Assembly (NCBI GenBank): GCA_020310875.1
Contig: CM035406.1
Coordinates: 219,463,363 to 219,527,362 of the forward strand
Source: Ceratopteris richardii
Taxonomy: Eukaryota > Streptophyta > Polypodiopsida > Polypodiales > Pteridaceae
Reading direction: 5' to 3'
Length of the DNA: 64,000 nt
Made by a program: the position numbers and the translations under genes. Positions 1-9,998 of this stretch are shown here, piece after piece. The notes below the pieces were generated by a model that was given only the letters and a program-made list of their open reading frames with translations, was not told the DNA's origin and made no database searches. Numbering within the stretch: position 1 is the first letter of the stretch; every line of letters begins with the position of its first letter.

Positions 1-14
1 TCAATTCTCAACAT

Positions 15-26
15 TGGTATCAGAGC
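15..26 (+). other. Primer-binding site (initiator tRNA-Met type)
   Basis: The 12 bases TGGTATCAGAGC match the 3' end of plant initiator tRNA-Met, the usual minus-strand primer of many plant LTR retrotransposons. The bases before it (ending CAACA) would be the last bases of a 5' LTR. Confidence 0.75.
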
Positions 27-2190
27 CTAGTTTAGAAATTGGGCAAGACGGAGGTTTGCACCTCATACGTGGACAAAATGCTTATCCGTGGTGAGTATGA
101 AATTGGCCTTAGATGAAGGTGCATGGGCATTTGGGCACCCATAGAGGATGGGATAGGTCCAAATTTGTTCCATGTGCTGGAGTTTGAGGTTGATGGAAGC
201 ACTCATGCATGGAAAGACGGTCCAAGAGAGCTAGAAGGGTCCACAAGTGAGAATTGAGGGTAATTCTCTGTCTAAGGGGAAAGGAATGTCACATAGTCCT
301 AGTAGATGGTTGAACCACGCCTTAAGAGATAGGATTAGGAAGTAATCCTCAACCATGGCTCTTGGGGCAAGTGGTTAGCCCATCACACTCCTAGCCGGGA
401 GTTGGTGAGTTCATTTCCCAACAATAGTCCGTCTTTAGTGAAGTCACGTGGTAGCCTTAAGTGGTAAGAGTCACCAAGGGGCTGATGATCTAGATAATCA
501 TGAGGAGCATCCACAAAGTAGTGTAACATGCCTTCACTATACAAAATCTATAGGAATCACAATGATGATTCCAATGCATATTTTTGGGTGTTTTAGAACA
601 ATTACAATATCTTGTATATACTAGAGTTTTTCAAGCTACATTGGCACAATAAGGAAACAAATGGTTAACTGAATTTAACTCAAATTGTTTTTGGGATTAT
701 GACATTTTGGAAAAAGAAATTTTGAATGGATTTAGATGTAGGATATCTACTTCACATTTGTATGTTATCTTACATGCGTAACGACAACATCTCCATCAAT
801 CAATGTAAAGTTATACCAAAAAATATTTTGGCATGTACCAATAGTTCCCTAGTGATAGATGATCTCTACTAGATGTAGTTGTAGGCTGGTCCATTAATAG
901 AATTTCACTTGGTTAAGAGACATCATGTGGTTAAATGGTGTTAGAGAGATAACACTAAATGAAGTTATAACCATTGCTTTGACTAGAAAGTAAATTGGGA
1001 TTCATAAATGCTAAGGGTGATACTAATAAAGTAACTAAGTATTTGGATTCCTTAGAAAGACAACTAGCCAATATACAACTAGATACTAGTAAGCTCCTTT
1101 GGAAATTCTAGAATGCTGGGTGCGAAAAATTTAGATCATACTACATTGTGCATTCAAGTAGTTGTATTGGACTATTTGTGATACTTCAAACCATTATAAT
1201 ACTAATTGTGTACATAACAAATATACTCAAATTTGGTCCATAACCACTAATCAAGTGGGGACAGACTACTATGGAACAAATTACCAAAACTCCCCCCCCT
1301 CCCCCCCCAATGAATAAGCCGATGGGTCATCAAAAAATTCACTATGAAAATTAATATCCAAATGCTTATACATCTATCCACTAGCCTTGCCTTTTGTGTA
1401 TCAAAAGAGCCAGTATTGTCCATTAGTGCAAAAACTATAGTATGGACCACTAGTATTGGATCGACATTATCTCTATATCAATGATAATGCTCACTTTCAA
1501 CATCCAACTCCCTATAGATGGAACCTACAAAACCATCCACCATTGTAATAGTGAGGAAAACAACAACCTACCAAGGCCAAAGGAATAATTACAACTATAA
1601 TAACCATTTCTATAGAAATAATCATAATCTTGATCTCAAAATTGGAGATGAGCAGAAAAAACCCAAGGAGCAATAGCAACATCCACCAAATCATAAATTC
1701 TATCTAGAAGAACGGCATATCAAAGATAATTGCAAATATTCTAGGGAATGTTGATAAAAAAAAGGAGTGTTTAGGGAAAATATGTTAAACTTGAAGTACC
1801 TCAAAGTGAAATCTTAGTGGTACAAACCCAAATGAAAAAGATTTTTCTAGACGTCAAAAGAGAATTAAGGTCCACTTTGAAAGATAAAAAGAAACTACAA
1901 TAGACATATATACAATGGATGCAAGAAGAGCTACCACAATTTGCTATCCCCAAATTAATTGAAGATAAAGCCTATACTCTCCATATAATTGAGGAATCTA
2001 TAGAAGAAATCAGTCTCCCTAAACTCATCTTTTCTTCTCCACCAAAATATGCTCCTAGTTCATAGAACCCTATGATAGAGATTGAAGCTAGCACAAAAAG
2101 CAAGAAGGAATCTTTTATGCTTTTACAAACTCTAATAAAGGTCCTATTCAAATCAGCTTGAGCGAGTTACTATCTTTATGCCCTCTATTT

Positions 2191-2490
2191 AGTAGGGAGT
2201 TGATGAAGCATATAGAAGCAAAAAACAATAAAGCTATCCCTACTCATGTGACTGTTAGAAATGTAGCAAGCTCAAGTGTGTGAACCAGAGCTAAAGTCGA
2301 TGTACCACATCACCCTCACTTTTTGGTAGAAGAATCAACTAGTAGGGAGTTGATGAAGCATATAGAAGCAAAAAACAATAAAGCTATCCCTACTCATGTG
2401 ACTGTTAGAAATGTAGCAAGCTCAAGTGTGTGAACCAGAGCTAAAGTCGATGTACCACATCACCCTCACTTTTTGGTAGAAGAATCAACC
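2191..2490 (+). repeat. 150-bp perfect tandem duplication in E0
   Basis: Bases 2191-2340 are repeated as 2341-2490, differing only in the last base. The two copies are far more alike than the decayed surrounding element would suggest, so the duplication is recent relative to the insertion, or is an assembly artefact. Confidence 0.95.
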
Positions 2491-3000
2491 ATTTTTCCAT
2501 GATTTTTTCAGCTAAATATTCCATCTAACTTGATGGAGAAATGTCAAGATTTTTGAAGGCCACGTTTCAATTCACAATCTATACCAACTTTGGAGCATTA
2601 TATAATGTAGAGATCCAAGAAGAATTGTGTCCATCCTCTGTCATCTTTTAGAAATTTGTATGCTCTCATTGGGAGTGTATACTCTAGGTCTAAGCTATCT
2701 CCTAGCTAAGCTACCCCCTACTAGCAGGAATTTTTCATAAGCAGATATCTTTGATCATCTATATCTCATTGTGTAGTTGCTTGTTTCATATGCAAGATAG
2801 CTCATCTTGTTCCTATTCTTGTAATATTTTTTTTGAGTGTAATCTTAGTTTCAAGTGTTGATTTTCAGTGATTACACTGAACTTGAAATCTCACTAGTCT
2901 GGACTCTACATATTTACAAGTTTGTGTTTTTGAACCCTACCTCAAAATGGGCTTTGAATTTTCTTAGTCCCATAATGCTATCTATGACTACTATCAGGAA

Positions 3001-3442
3001 GATGTACATTGTACTTGCACAAATTATGCTACAAGATGGGCTGAAGCTTGGGTGTTATAGTAGTAGCAAAAATATGGTTGTAAGAGATCTTTCATTGATT
3101 TGGTCTACCATTGGGATTAGTTTTTGATAGAGTGACTCATTTTTTAACCAAGTTATCCGATCTATCATTGCATATTTTGCTATTTGACACAAATCCAATT
3201 TACCATACTATCCTTAAGAAACTAGATCGGAAGAAAGCTTTAAACTAGCATTTAGATTAGAGGCTATCATGCCTATTGAATTGGAAGTTTTGAGATCAAG
3301 AGTGGTTGCATAGTGCAAAATTCTACTAGAAGAATCTTTAGATGACAGAATGAATGCTCTACAATCTCTGGATGAGAACATGAATGAAAGCTTTCTATTA
3401 CTATATGACAATGAGAAAAATGATGGCACGAATGGAATCTAA
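3001..3442 (+). pseudogene. Gypsy integrase core remnant
   Basis: Three fragments in integrase order are recognisable. NYATRWAEA (3022-3048) corresponds to the usual DY.TKW.EA strand. DRVTHFLTK (3126-3152) corresponds to SDRGTHF, with the active-site Asp region damaged. EAIMPIELEVLRSRVVA (from about 3260) corresponds to the plant Gypsy (E)AI.P.E.E..S.R..A segment, followed by EESLDDRMNALQSLDE. The NGQ.E helix with the catalytic Glu is not seen, and stops and frameshifts separate the pieces. This is a dead copy. Confidence 0.6.
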
Positions 3443-3706
3443 GGACTCCTATTCTAAAATTAGAATTTATGCCTTTTTCTTTGATTCCAAATTAAAATGT
3501 AAGGCAAATAAAATTTAAAATGTATGGTCTTTTCATTATGGACATTGAAGTTGGCTGTGCCATCTTTATATTGAAAACATTGAACAACTTTTTGTCTCAA
3601 CTCCCATGAATGATACCGAAGTTGATTTTTGTTGCTCTTAGTTATAAGGAGCCACCCCATCACTCCTACACATAACATGCAGATCCATTGATTCATCTTA
3701 TTATTG

Positions 3707-4763
3707 TGAGGGAAGATGGGCGATACACTCCAAAGATGTGCCTGTAGCTGCAAAGCCTGCTCTACACTTGCCAAGTTAACTTTAGAGATGAGTAGAGACA
3801 TTGTGCTTGCTAAGGATGCATATAAACCATCCTAGTGCTTTTGGAGTATCAATCTCAAATTGGTTCATCAAAATAGACTAGTTGATACAAAACGGATGAA
3901 GTAAAAAACTTACTATTTGGGATGGATTGCACTCTAGAAATTAACTCAAAGCTCACAGCCTGCTGAAAATTAAACAAAGATCTTTGCACACTTTTAATTA
4001 TATAGGTAATGAATTTAAATCAACAAATTTGATGATTTTTGATGAACCATATTGAGAGAAATCAATCTAGCAACATACAGGTATCATCCCAACATTTTAG
4101 GAGTTAGCTTGCCAGTCTACCTAGTTAGCTTCCAATGAATGTAGTTTATAGAGTAATAAACAAATGATGATGAAAATTGATATGATGAGAATAGACTTAT
4201 CAAGTTACCTATACCAATTTAAAGCTCAAGAAAAGATCAAGTATACACAAAGAACTCTCACTGAAGTTGAAAATGAGAATATGAACCTGTAGCAACAGAT
4301 AAGAACAACTTCAAAGTATAGCTTGAAAATCAATCTGTATTGAACATATTGTACATGATATGAATGGACATGAAGCTCGAGAAGGAGGATCACAATGTGT
4401 GCTTCACTCGTGTCTTGGTGATTGATCAAAATCTCTCCAGAATCTAGCTCAAAGTGTTGCTCTTATCCACGACTGCACACAAGTGTTTATATAGTGATAT
4501 TTGAATTCAAATCTTGGAGCTATTGTACCTAAAAGTTCTCCTAAAGTTGAGGAATCATCTAGCTAATCAATAACTCCTAACTCATCTCATAATTCGTGCA
4601 TAACATGGCCATGAGTTTCTTCAAAAACTTTTTCTTTTCAAGGTAATAACTTTTCAAGATTTACAAGAGCATGTTTCTATGTCCCTCTCACTGAGAGTGT
4701 GCATAAGTAATGCTTTACATTTATGAATGACGAAGCATTAGGCTTGGATAAAATACACCAACA
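3707..4763 (-). repeat. E1 3' LTR
   Basis: This 1,057-bp repeat matches 9051-9991 and is the longer, more complete copy. It contains the TATA-like site that the other copy lacks. Confidence 0.92.
4484..4493 (-). promoter_or_regulatory. Putative TATA box in E1 3' LTR
   Basis: On the minus strand this reads CTATATAAAC, a good plant TATA box. It lies inside a segment of about 115 bp that is absent from the 5' LTR (9051-9991), so the functional 5' promoter has lost it. Confidence 0.6.
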
Positions 4764-6138
4764 ACTCCCCCTCAAGCCTAGTATGCTTGAGTCTTGTGTC
4801 CCCCTTGATTTCTACCAATCCAATCATGCCGTTGAACCTATTTAGCTTGATACCATCCAATGACTTAGTCAACATATGTGCACATTGAATATTAGTGGAA
4901 ACATAGGACAATTGAATATCCTTGCTCATCAGCTTCTCTCTTACATAATGATAATGGGCTTCAATATGCTTGGTTGTAGCATGTGAAACTAGATTAGCTG
5001 CTAAGTGAAGCGAACTTGTATTATCATAAAAAAATATGAGGAGTTAAGGTATGTAACCCCAAATCAGAGTATAAGCATTTTAAACACATAGCTTCTTGTG
5101 TTGCATTTGCCAATCCCCTGTATTTAGCTTCAATAGATGATAGAGCAACAATTGGTTGCTTCTTTGAAGACCAAGAAATTAGTTTTGATCCTAAAAATTA
5201 CAAATATCCTGAAGTACTCTTCTTGTCATCCTTTGAACCAGCCCAATCTGCATCTAAATAAAGCTTGATATCAATTTTAGAGGTGGAGGGGTAGAAACAC
5301 CCTTTTGATGGTGTCCAAGTACTTGAGCACTCTCTTGGATGCTTCCATGTGTGGCCTCCTTGACATGCATAAATTGACTGAGTATGCTAACACTATAGCA
5401 TATGTCCACCCTTGTGAGAGTTGCATAGTTCAAGCTTCCTACCAAACTGTGATAGCTTGTGATATCTTCAATAGGTTCTCCCTCATAAGCACTTAGCTTA
5501 TGATTCAACTCCATGGGTGTACCTACACACTTAGTATTCTCCATTTTAAATTTGGAAAGCATGTCATGGACATACTTCCTTTGAGTGATGTAGATACCAG
5601 AATCTGTATAGACAAGTTCAAGTCCAAGAAAATAAGTGAGAGGTCCAAGATCACTAATCTTGAATTCATCCTTCATTTCAGCCTTTATCTGTTTAATCCC
5701 ATTGACATCATTTCCTGTAATTATAATGCCATCTACTTATACAAAGAGATATATAACCTCTGATCCATTCCTCTTGATGAATAAAGATGTGGCTGCTTTG
5801 CTACCTTTGAATCCTTGGTCTTGCAAGTAGGTAACTAATCTGTGATTCCAAGCTCTTGGAGATTGCCTCAAACCATACAAAGCCTTCTTCAATTTCCACA
5901 CATAATTTGGATGATGTGCATCTTCATAACCAGGTGGTCGTGCACTATAAACTTCGTTTGAAATCCAACCATTGAGAAATGCATTCTTTACATCTAGTTG
6001 ATATAGCTTCCAATTCCCAGATGCAATAATGTTAACAAGTACTCGAATGGTAGGCATTTTAGAAATAGGTGAGAAGGTCTCTTTGTAGTCTATGCCATGG
6101 GTTGGACAAATCCCTTGGCTACTAACCTTGCCTTGCAT
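4738..6138 (-). pseudogene. E1 Copia reverse transcriptase / RNase H, inactivated
   Basis: Clear Copia RT motifs include GIDYKETFSP, YQLDVKNAFLNGWI, YGLRQSPRAWN and, after a break, FKISDLGPLTYFLGLE with the LNYATLTR block. At the active site YVDD reads stop-V-D-G: Tyr is replaced by TAA and the second Asp by Gly, so the polymerase cannot be active. RNase H, further left, is broken into short frames; only fragments such as the LTKSLDG tail near 4870 remain, and the terminal frame runs into the LTR. Element C carries the same TAA at the same Tyr. Confidence 0.9.
4764..4774 (-). other. E1 polypurine tract
   Basis: On the minus strand GAGGGGGAGTT lies directly before the 3' LTR start TGTTGG, the expected position of the plus-strand primer. 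Confidence 0.85.
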
Positions 6139-6454
6139 CTATTAATACTACCATTTGGATTCCTTTTTACTTTATAGATCCACCTTGATCCAATTACATT
6201 CATTGATGGCTTGCTAGGAACAAGTCCCCATCCATCATTGTCCATGAGGGATTTAATTTCTTCATCCATTGCTTCTCTCTATTCCTTCTTGCTTTGAGCT
6301 TCTTCATATGATGTTGGTTCTTCATTGTTGGAGTCCTTAGCCATATAAATTGAATGCTTTGTGACCAAAAAGGTATTAAATTCATATCTCTCTGGTTTCT
6401 TTTTCTCTCTCATTGATCTTTTGAGTGGTTGATGAGAGATTTTAGATCCTTGAG

Positions 6455-7561
6455 CTAAGTCTTCACCTTAGCCTTCCCTTTGTTCTTCCATAGCTTTGAT
6501 TTCTCTAAATTTTTCAAGTCAGCTTCATAGTCACTTTCTTCATGATGCTTTGGTTCCTTCGTTGGAGGAGATGGAAAGTCTTCTTCCAAGTCATAGGGTA
6601 GCTTCACTTTCCTCTCATCATCAAAGAAAGATTTATTTTCATCAAAGAATACATCCCTACTAAATAAAAAGCCTTTGTTAGAGGGATTATACAATCTATA
6701 TCCTTTTTGGTTTTGATCATATCCAATAAAGATACACTTCTCTGCTTTGGGATCCAATTTCCCTCTTATTTGAGAAGGTATGTGAGCATAAGCTAGACAT
6801 CCAAAGATTTTGCAATGCTCTAGACTTGGGCTTCTTCCATTCCATACCTCATAGGGAGTCATACCATCTAAAGACTAAGATGGAAGTCTATTTACAAGGT
6901 ATATGGTTGTTGATGTAGCCTCTACCCAAAGATAGTTGGGTAAACCTTTTTCATTGAGCATGGATCTGGCTGCCTCAACTATTATTCCATTCCTTCTTTC
7001 AGCTACTCCATTGAGTTCAGGTGTGTATCTGGTTGTTCCCTCTCTTTTGATGCCTCTTTCTTATAGAAAAGCATCAAATTCAGTTGAGAAGTATTCTCCA
7101 ACACTATCTGATCTGAGCTTGTTGAGACATCTACCTGTTTGATTTTCTACAAGAGCAAGATACTTTTTGAAACAATTGAAGACATCATCTTTATGCTTCA
7201 TAAAGTACAAAATTGTCCATCTGCTACAATCATCAATAAAAGATACATAATATTTTGAGCTTGAAATAGAAGGTTCTTTGCTTGGACCCCACACATCTAT
7301 GTGGACAAGATCCAATAATTCCTGATGGGTATAGCCTTTCTTGTTGAAGGGTTGTCTATGAGATTTGCCAAATTGACAAGCTCCACACTTATATATCATA
7401 TGTTGTTTTGTGATGTTGGGGAATCCAAGTACACTTTGATCCCTGCAAATTTGTTTCAAAGTTCTCTCACCAATTTGAGCAAGTCTTTTGTGCCATACCT
7501 CCAATTCAGAGAGTGTTTGAGATCCATAGCTAAATAATGCTATGTTCTTGATGTCCTCCAC
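6455..7561 (-). pseudogene. E1 Copia GAG-pre-integrase and integrase, broken
   Basis: The GAG-pre-integrase zinc-binding block is present (WHKRLAQIGERTLKQ ... YKCGACQFGKSHR). The integrase core follows, with HIDVWGP (first Asp), LRSDSVGEY (second Asp; the usual SDGGGEY is altered) and GVAERRN (Glu). A TAA stop lies between DAFL and ERGIKRE near 7061; the homologous codon of element C is also a stop. The C-terminal part (6455-6862) has MTPYEVWNGR and FIGYDQNQKGYRLYNP. A further stop separates the parts near 6865. Confidence 0.9.
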
Positions 7562-7615
7562 TTCAAAGGTGAAGAGTCTTATTGTCTTTTCTCCCTTGGA
7601 AATTCTTCCAAATCC

Positions 7616-7945
7616 TTACTTGGGGTCTTCCACATATGCTCCATGCCTTGTAAACCTAACATGCAATCCTTTCTCCACAATTTTTCCAACACTTATCAAA
7701 TTTTTGGTTATGGTAGGTACATACAAAACCTTGCTTAGAAGATTCATGTTGCCATCTGATGTCTTGACATTACCTACTTTCTCCACTGAATGTCTTGTAT
7801 CATCACCTGTCTGTACTTCATTTTTATTTTTGGGATCTTCTAAATTAGAGAGCAGTGCTACATTTCTTGATACATGATTTGAGCACCCTGAGTCAATATA
7901 GAAAACATGATCATCATCCTTACCCTGTTTCAATGATAGGTTCAT
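7616..7945 (-). pseudogene. E1 Copia aspartic protease domain
   Basis: Retropepsin signature FYIDSGCSNHV is followed by VQTGDDTRHSV and VLYVPTITKNLISVG, the usual Copia protease order. The frame ends at a TAA before the GAG-pre-integrase block, so even this part could not be translated as one polyprotein with the integrase. Confidence 0.88.
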
Positions 7946-9021
7946 GAGGAGTAGTGAGTCTTTTTGACTTTGATCTTCAGTGTAGTTGTTTTAATCCTTT
8001 CTTCCTCTATATCCATTTTGATGATTATTATTATTGAAGTAGTTGTTGTTGTATCCTCCATTGTACTTGCCTCTATTTGATCCATAGCCACCTCTATTGA
8101 ATCCTCTTCCTCTAGAATTTCTTGGGTTCCTATAACATTCCTCTGTGGTATGATTAGAGTAACCAAAAATGTTACAAGATTGAGATGCTTGGGGTCTCCC
8201 CCTGCCTTGCTTTCCTCCTCTGCCTCTTCCTCTAGCTTTTCCTCTACCTATGAAGTTGGCTTGGAAAGAACTACCTCCATCTTCATTCCTCTTAGATGTT
8301 GACTCATCCTTAGCTTTAGCTTTATCAATGTATAAGGCAGAAGACTAATTACCTCTTGAGGATTCACCATTCTTGCTTATCTTTGCTTCATGTGTGAAGA
8401 TTTGGCCCATAAGAGTGTTGAGGTCAGGCACTTGCATGTCCATGTATAGGTCCATGGCAGTTGTGAAAGATTCCCGCTTGTTATCAGCCTTGATTCCATT
8501 GATGATTTTCCTTATGATTATCTCTTCTTCAAGTGTGAAAGATTCCCACTTGTCATCAGCCTTGATTCCATTGATGATTTGCCTTATGATTTTCTTTGAT
8601 TAGAGATCTCCTTCATTTTGGTGACATAATCAGTCACACTTTGCTTGGGACTTTTCTTGAAGGTAGTAAACTCCATCCATGGCTGGTTCTTCCTTGCTCT
8701 GGTATTTGAAGAGAAAAAGGAAGCAAGTGCTTTCCAAGTTTCTCTTGAGGTCTTGCATCCTTTCACATGAGGTAAGAGAAAATTAGGGATTGAGTTTAAT
8801 ATGTAGGACGTGGCTAGTGCATCCTTTGAGCACCAAGTTGTAAGACTTTCTTGCTCTTCATGTGATGGTTGTCCTTTGCTTCTCATTGTTGACATTACTT
8901 CATCTTTAGATATGTATCCAAATAGATTTCTCCCTTGAAGGTAGGCATCCATCCTCAGAGACCAGGTTGAGTAGTTGTTTCTATCCAATTTTTCAATGGT
9001 GGAAAGAAATCCATCTCCCAT
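7946..9021 (-). pseudogene. E1 Copia gag (nucleocapsid), broken
   Basis: The start MGDGFLSTIEKLDRNNYS lies 15 bases inside the PBS and is typical of Copia gag (UBN2 type): W..RM.AYLQGRNL, then RETWKALASFF and FKKSPKQSVTDYVTKM. A stop follows about residue 145. The zinc knuckle near 8135-8175 reads C-N-I-F instead of C-x2-C, so its second Cys is lost. A 72-bp in-frame tandem duplication occurs at about 8463-8606. Confidence 0.88.
8463..8606 (-). repeat. 72-bp imperfect tandem duplication in E1 gag
   Basis: The segment beginning GTGAAAGATTCCCGC at 8463 recurs at 8535 with a few differences. The 72-bp period equals 24 codons, so it preserves frame. Confidence 0.8.
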
Positions 9022-9035
9022 ATCGATTTATCTTT

Positions 9036-9047
9036 GCCCTGATACCA
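9036..9047 (-). other. E1 primer-binding site
   Basis: On the minus strand TGGTATCAGGGC differs by one base from the initiator tRNA-Met complement. It lies three bases inside the 5' LTR. Confidence 0.85.
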
Positions 9048-9050
9048 CTA

Positions 9051-9991
9051 TGAGGGAAGATGGGTGATACACTCCAAAGATGTGCCTAGTGCTGGAAAAC
9101 CTGCTCTACACGTGCCAAGATAACTTCAAAGATGATAAGTAGACACATTATGCTTGCTAAGTATGCATATAAACCATCCTAGTGCTTTTGGAGTATCAAT
9201 CTCAAATTTGATTCATCAAAACAGACTAGTTGATACAAAATGGATGAAGCAAAAAACTTGCTATTTTGGGATGGATTGCACTCTAGAAATTAACTCAAAG
9301 CTCATAGCCTGCTAAAAATTGAAAAGAGATCTTTTGCACACTTTTAATTAGATAGATAATGAATATAAAGCAACAAATTTGATGATTTTTGATGGACCAT
9401 ATTAAGAGAAATCAATCTAGCAGCATACAAGTATCATCCCAACATTTTAGGAGTTAGCTTGCCAGTATACCTAGTCAGCTTCAAATGAATGTGGTTTATA
9501 GAGTAATAAACAAATGATGATGGTATGATGAAAATAGACTTATCAAGTTACCTATACCAATTTAAAGCTCAACAAAAGATTAAGTATACACAGAGAAATC
9601 ACGCACTGAAGTTGACTAAAAATGAGAATATGAACCTTTTGTAGGCGATAAGAATAACTTCAAAGCATAGCTTGAAAATCAATATGTATTGAACATATTG
9701 TACATGATATGAATGGATATGAAGCTTGAGAAGGAGGAGCACAATGTGTGATTCACTTGTGGCTTCCCCTAAAGTTGAGGAATCATATAGCTAATCAATC
9801 AATCCTAACTCAGCTCGTATTTTATGCCTAACATGGCCACAAGTTTCTTCAAAGAATTTTTCTTTTTGAGGTAATAACTTTTCAAGATTTACAAGAGCAT
9901 GTTTCTATGTCTCTCTCATTGAGAGTGTGCATAATTAATGCTTTACATTTATGAATGATCAAGCATTAGGCTTGGATAAAATACACCAACA
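9051..9991 (-). repeat. E1 5' LTR (with internal deletion)
   Basis: This is a 941-bp copy of 3707-4763. It lacks about 115 bp around position 9770, corresponding to about 4405-4525 of the other LTR, which includes the TATA-like site. The junction reads TGGCTTCCCCTAAAG. Confidence 0.92.
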
Positions 9992-9998
9992 ATTATTG

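Larger units (their letters stand above)
1..3706 (+). mobile_element. E0: highly degenerate Gypsy-type LTR retrotransposon remnant
   Basis: A primer-binding site lies at the left edge, and recognisable integrase fragments lie at 3001-3442 on the same strand, so this is the internal part of an old plus-strand element whose 5' LTR is mostly outside the window. Between them I see only fragments: a possible zinc-knuckle remnant near 1708-1735 (ERHIKDNCKY, an H-x4-C tail) and a 150-bp tandem duplication at 2191-2490. Stops and frameshifts are everywhere and no frame is usable. Its right side is interrupted by Copia element E1 at 3707. The Gypsy call rests on the integrase motifs; family is uncertain. 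Confidence 0.6.
3707..9991 (-). mobile_element. E1: full-length but inactive Copia LTR retrotransposon
   Basis: Both LTRs, PBS, PPT and all Copia coding domains are present in minus orientation: 5' LTR, gag, protease, integrase, RT, RNase H, 3' LTR. The LTR ends (TGTTGG...CCCTCA in element orientation) are flanked by a direct repeat ATTATTG at 3700-3706 and 9992-9998, the target-site duplication. The reading frame has many nonsense codons, including one replacing the Tyr of the RT YVDD motif. The LTRs differ at many sites plus a roughly 115-bp indel, so the insertion is old compared with A, B or F. Confidence 0.93.

Noticed and set aside
1247..1694. Two minus-strand frames of 60-67 codons, one very hydrophobic
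   Set aside because: They are antisense to the decayed gag region of E0. The hydrophobicity reflects AT-rich antisense codons, and no gene context exists.
3460..3801. 113-codon minus-strand frame left of E1
   Set aside because: It crosses the E1 LTR boundary at 3707 and has no recognisable domain; chance frame.
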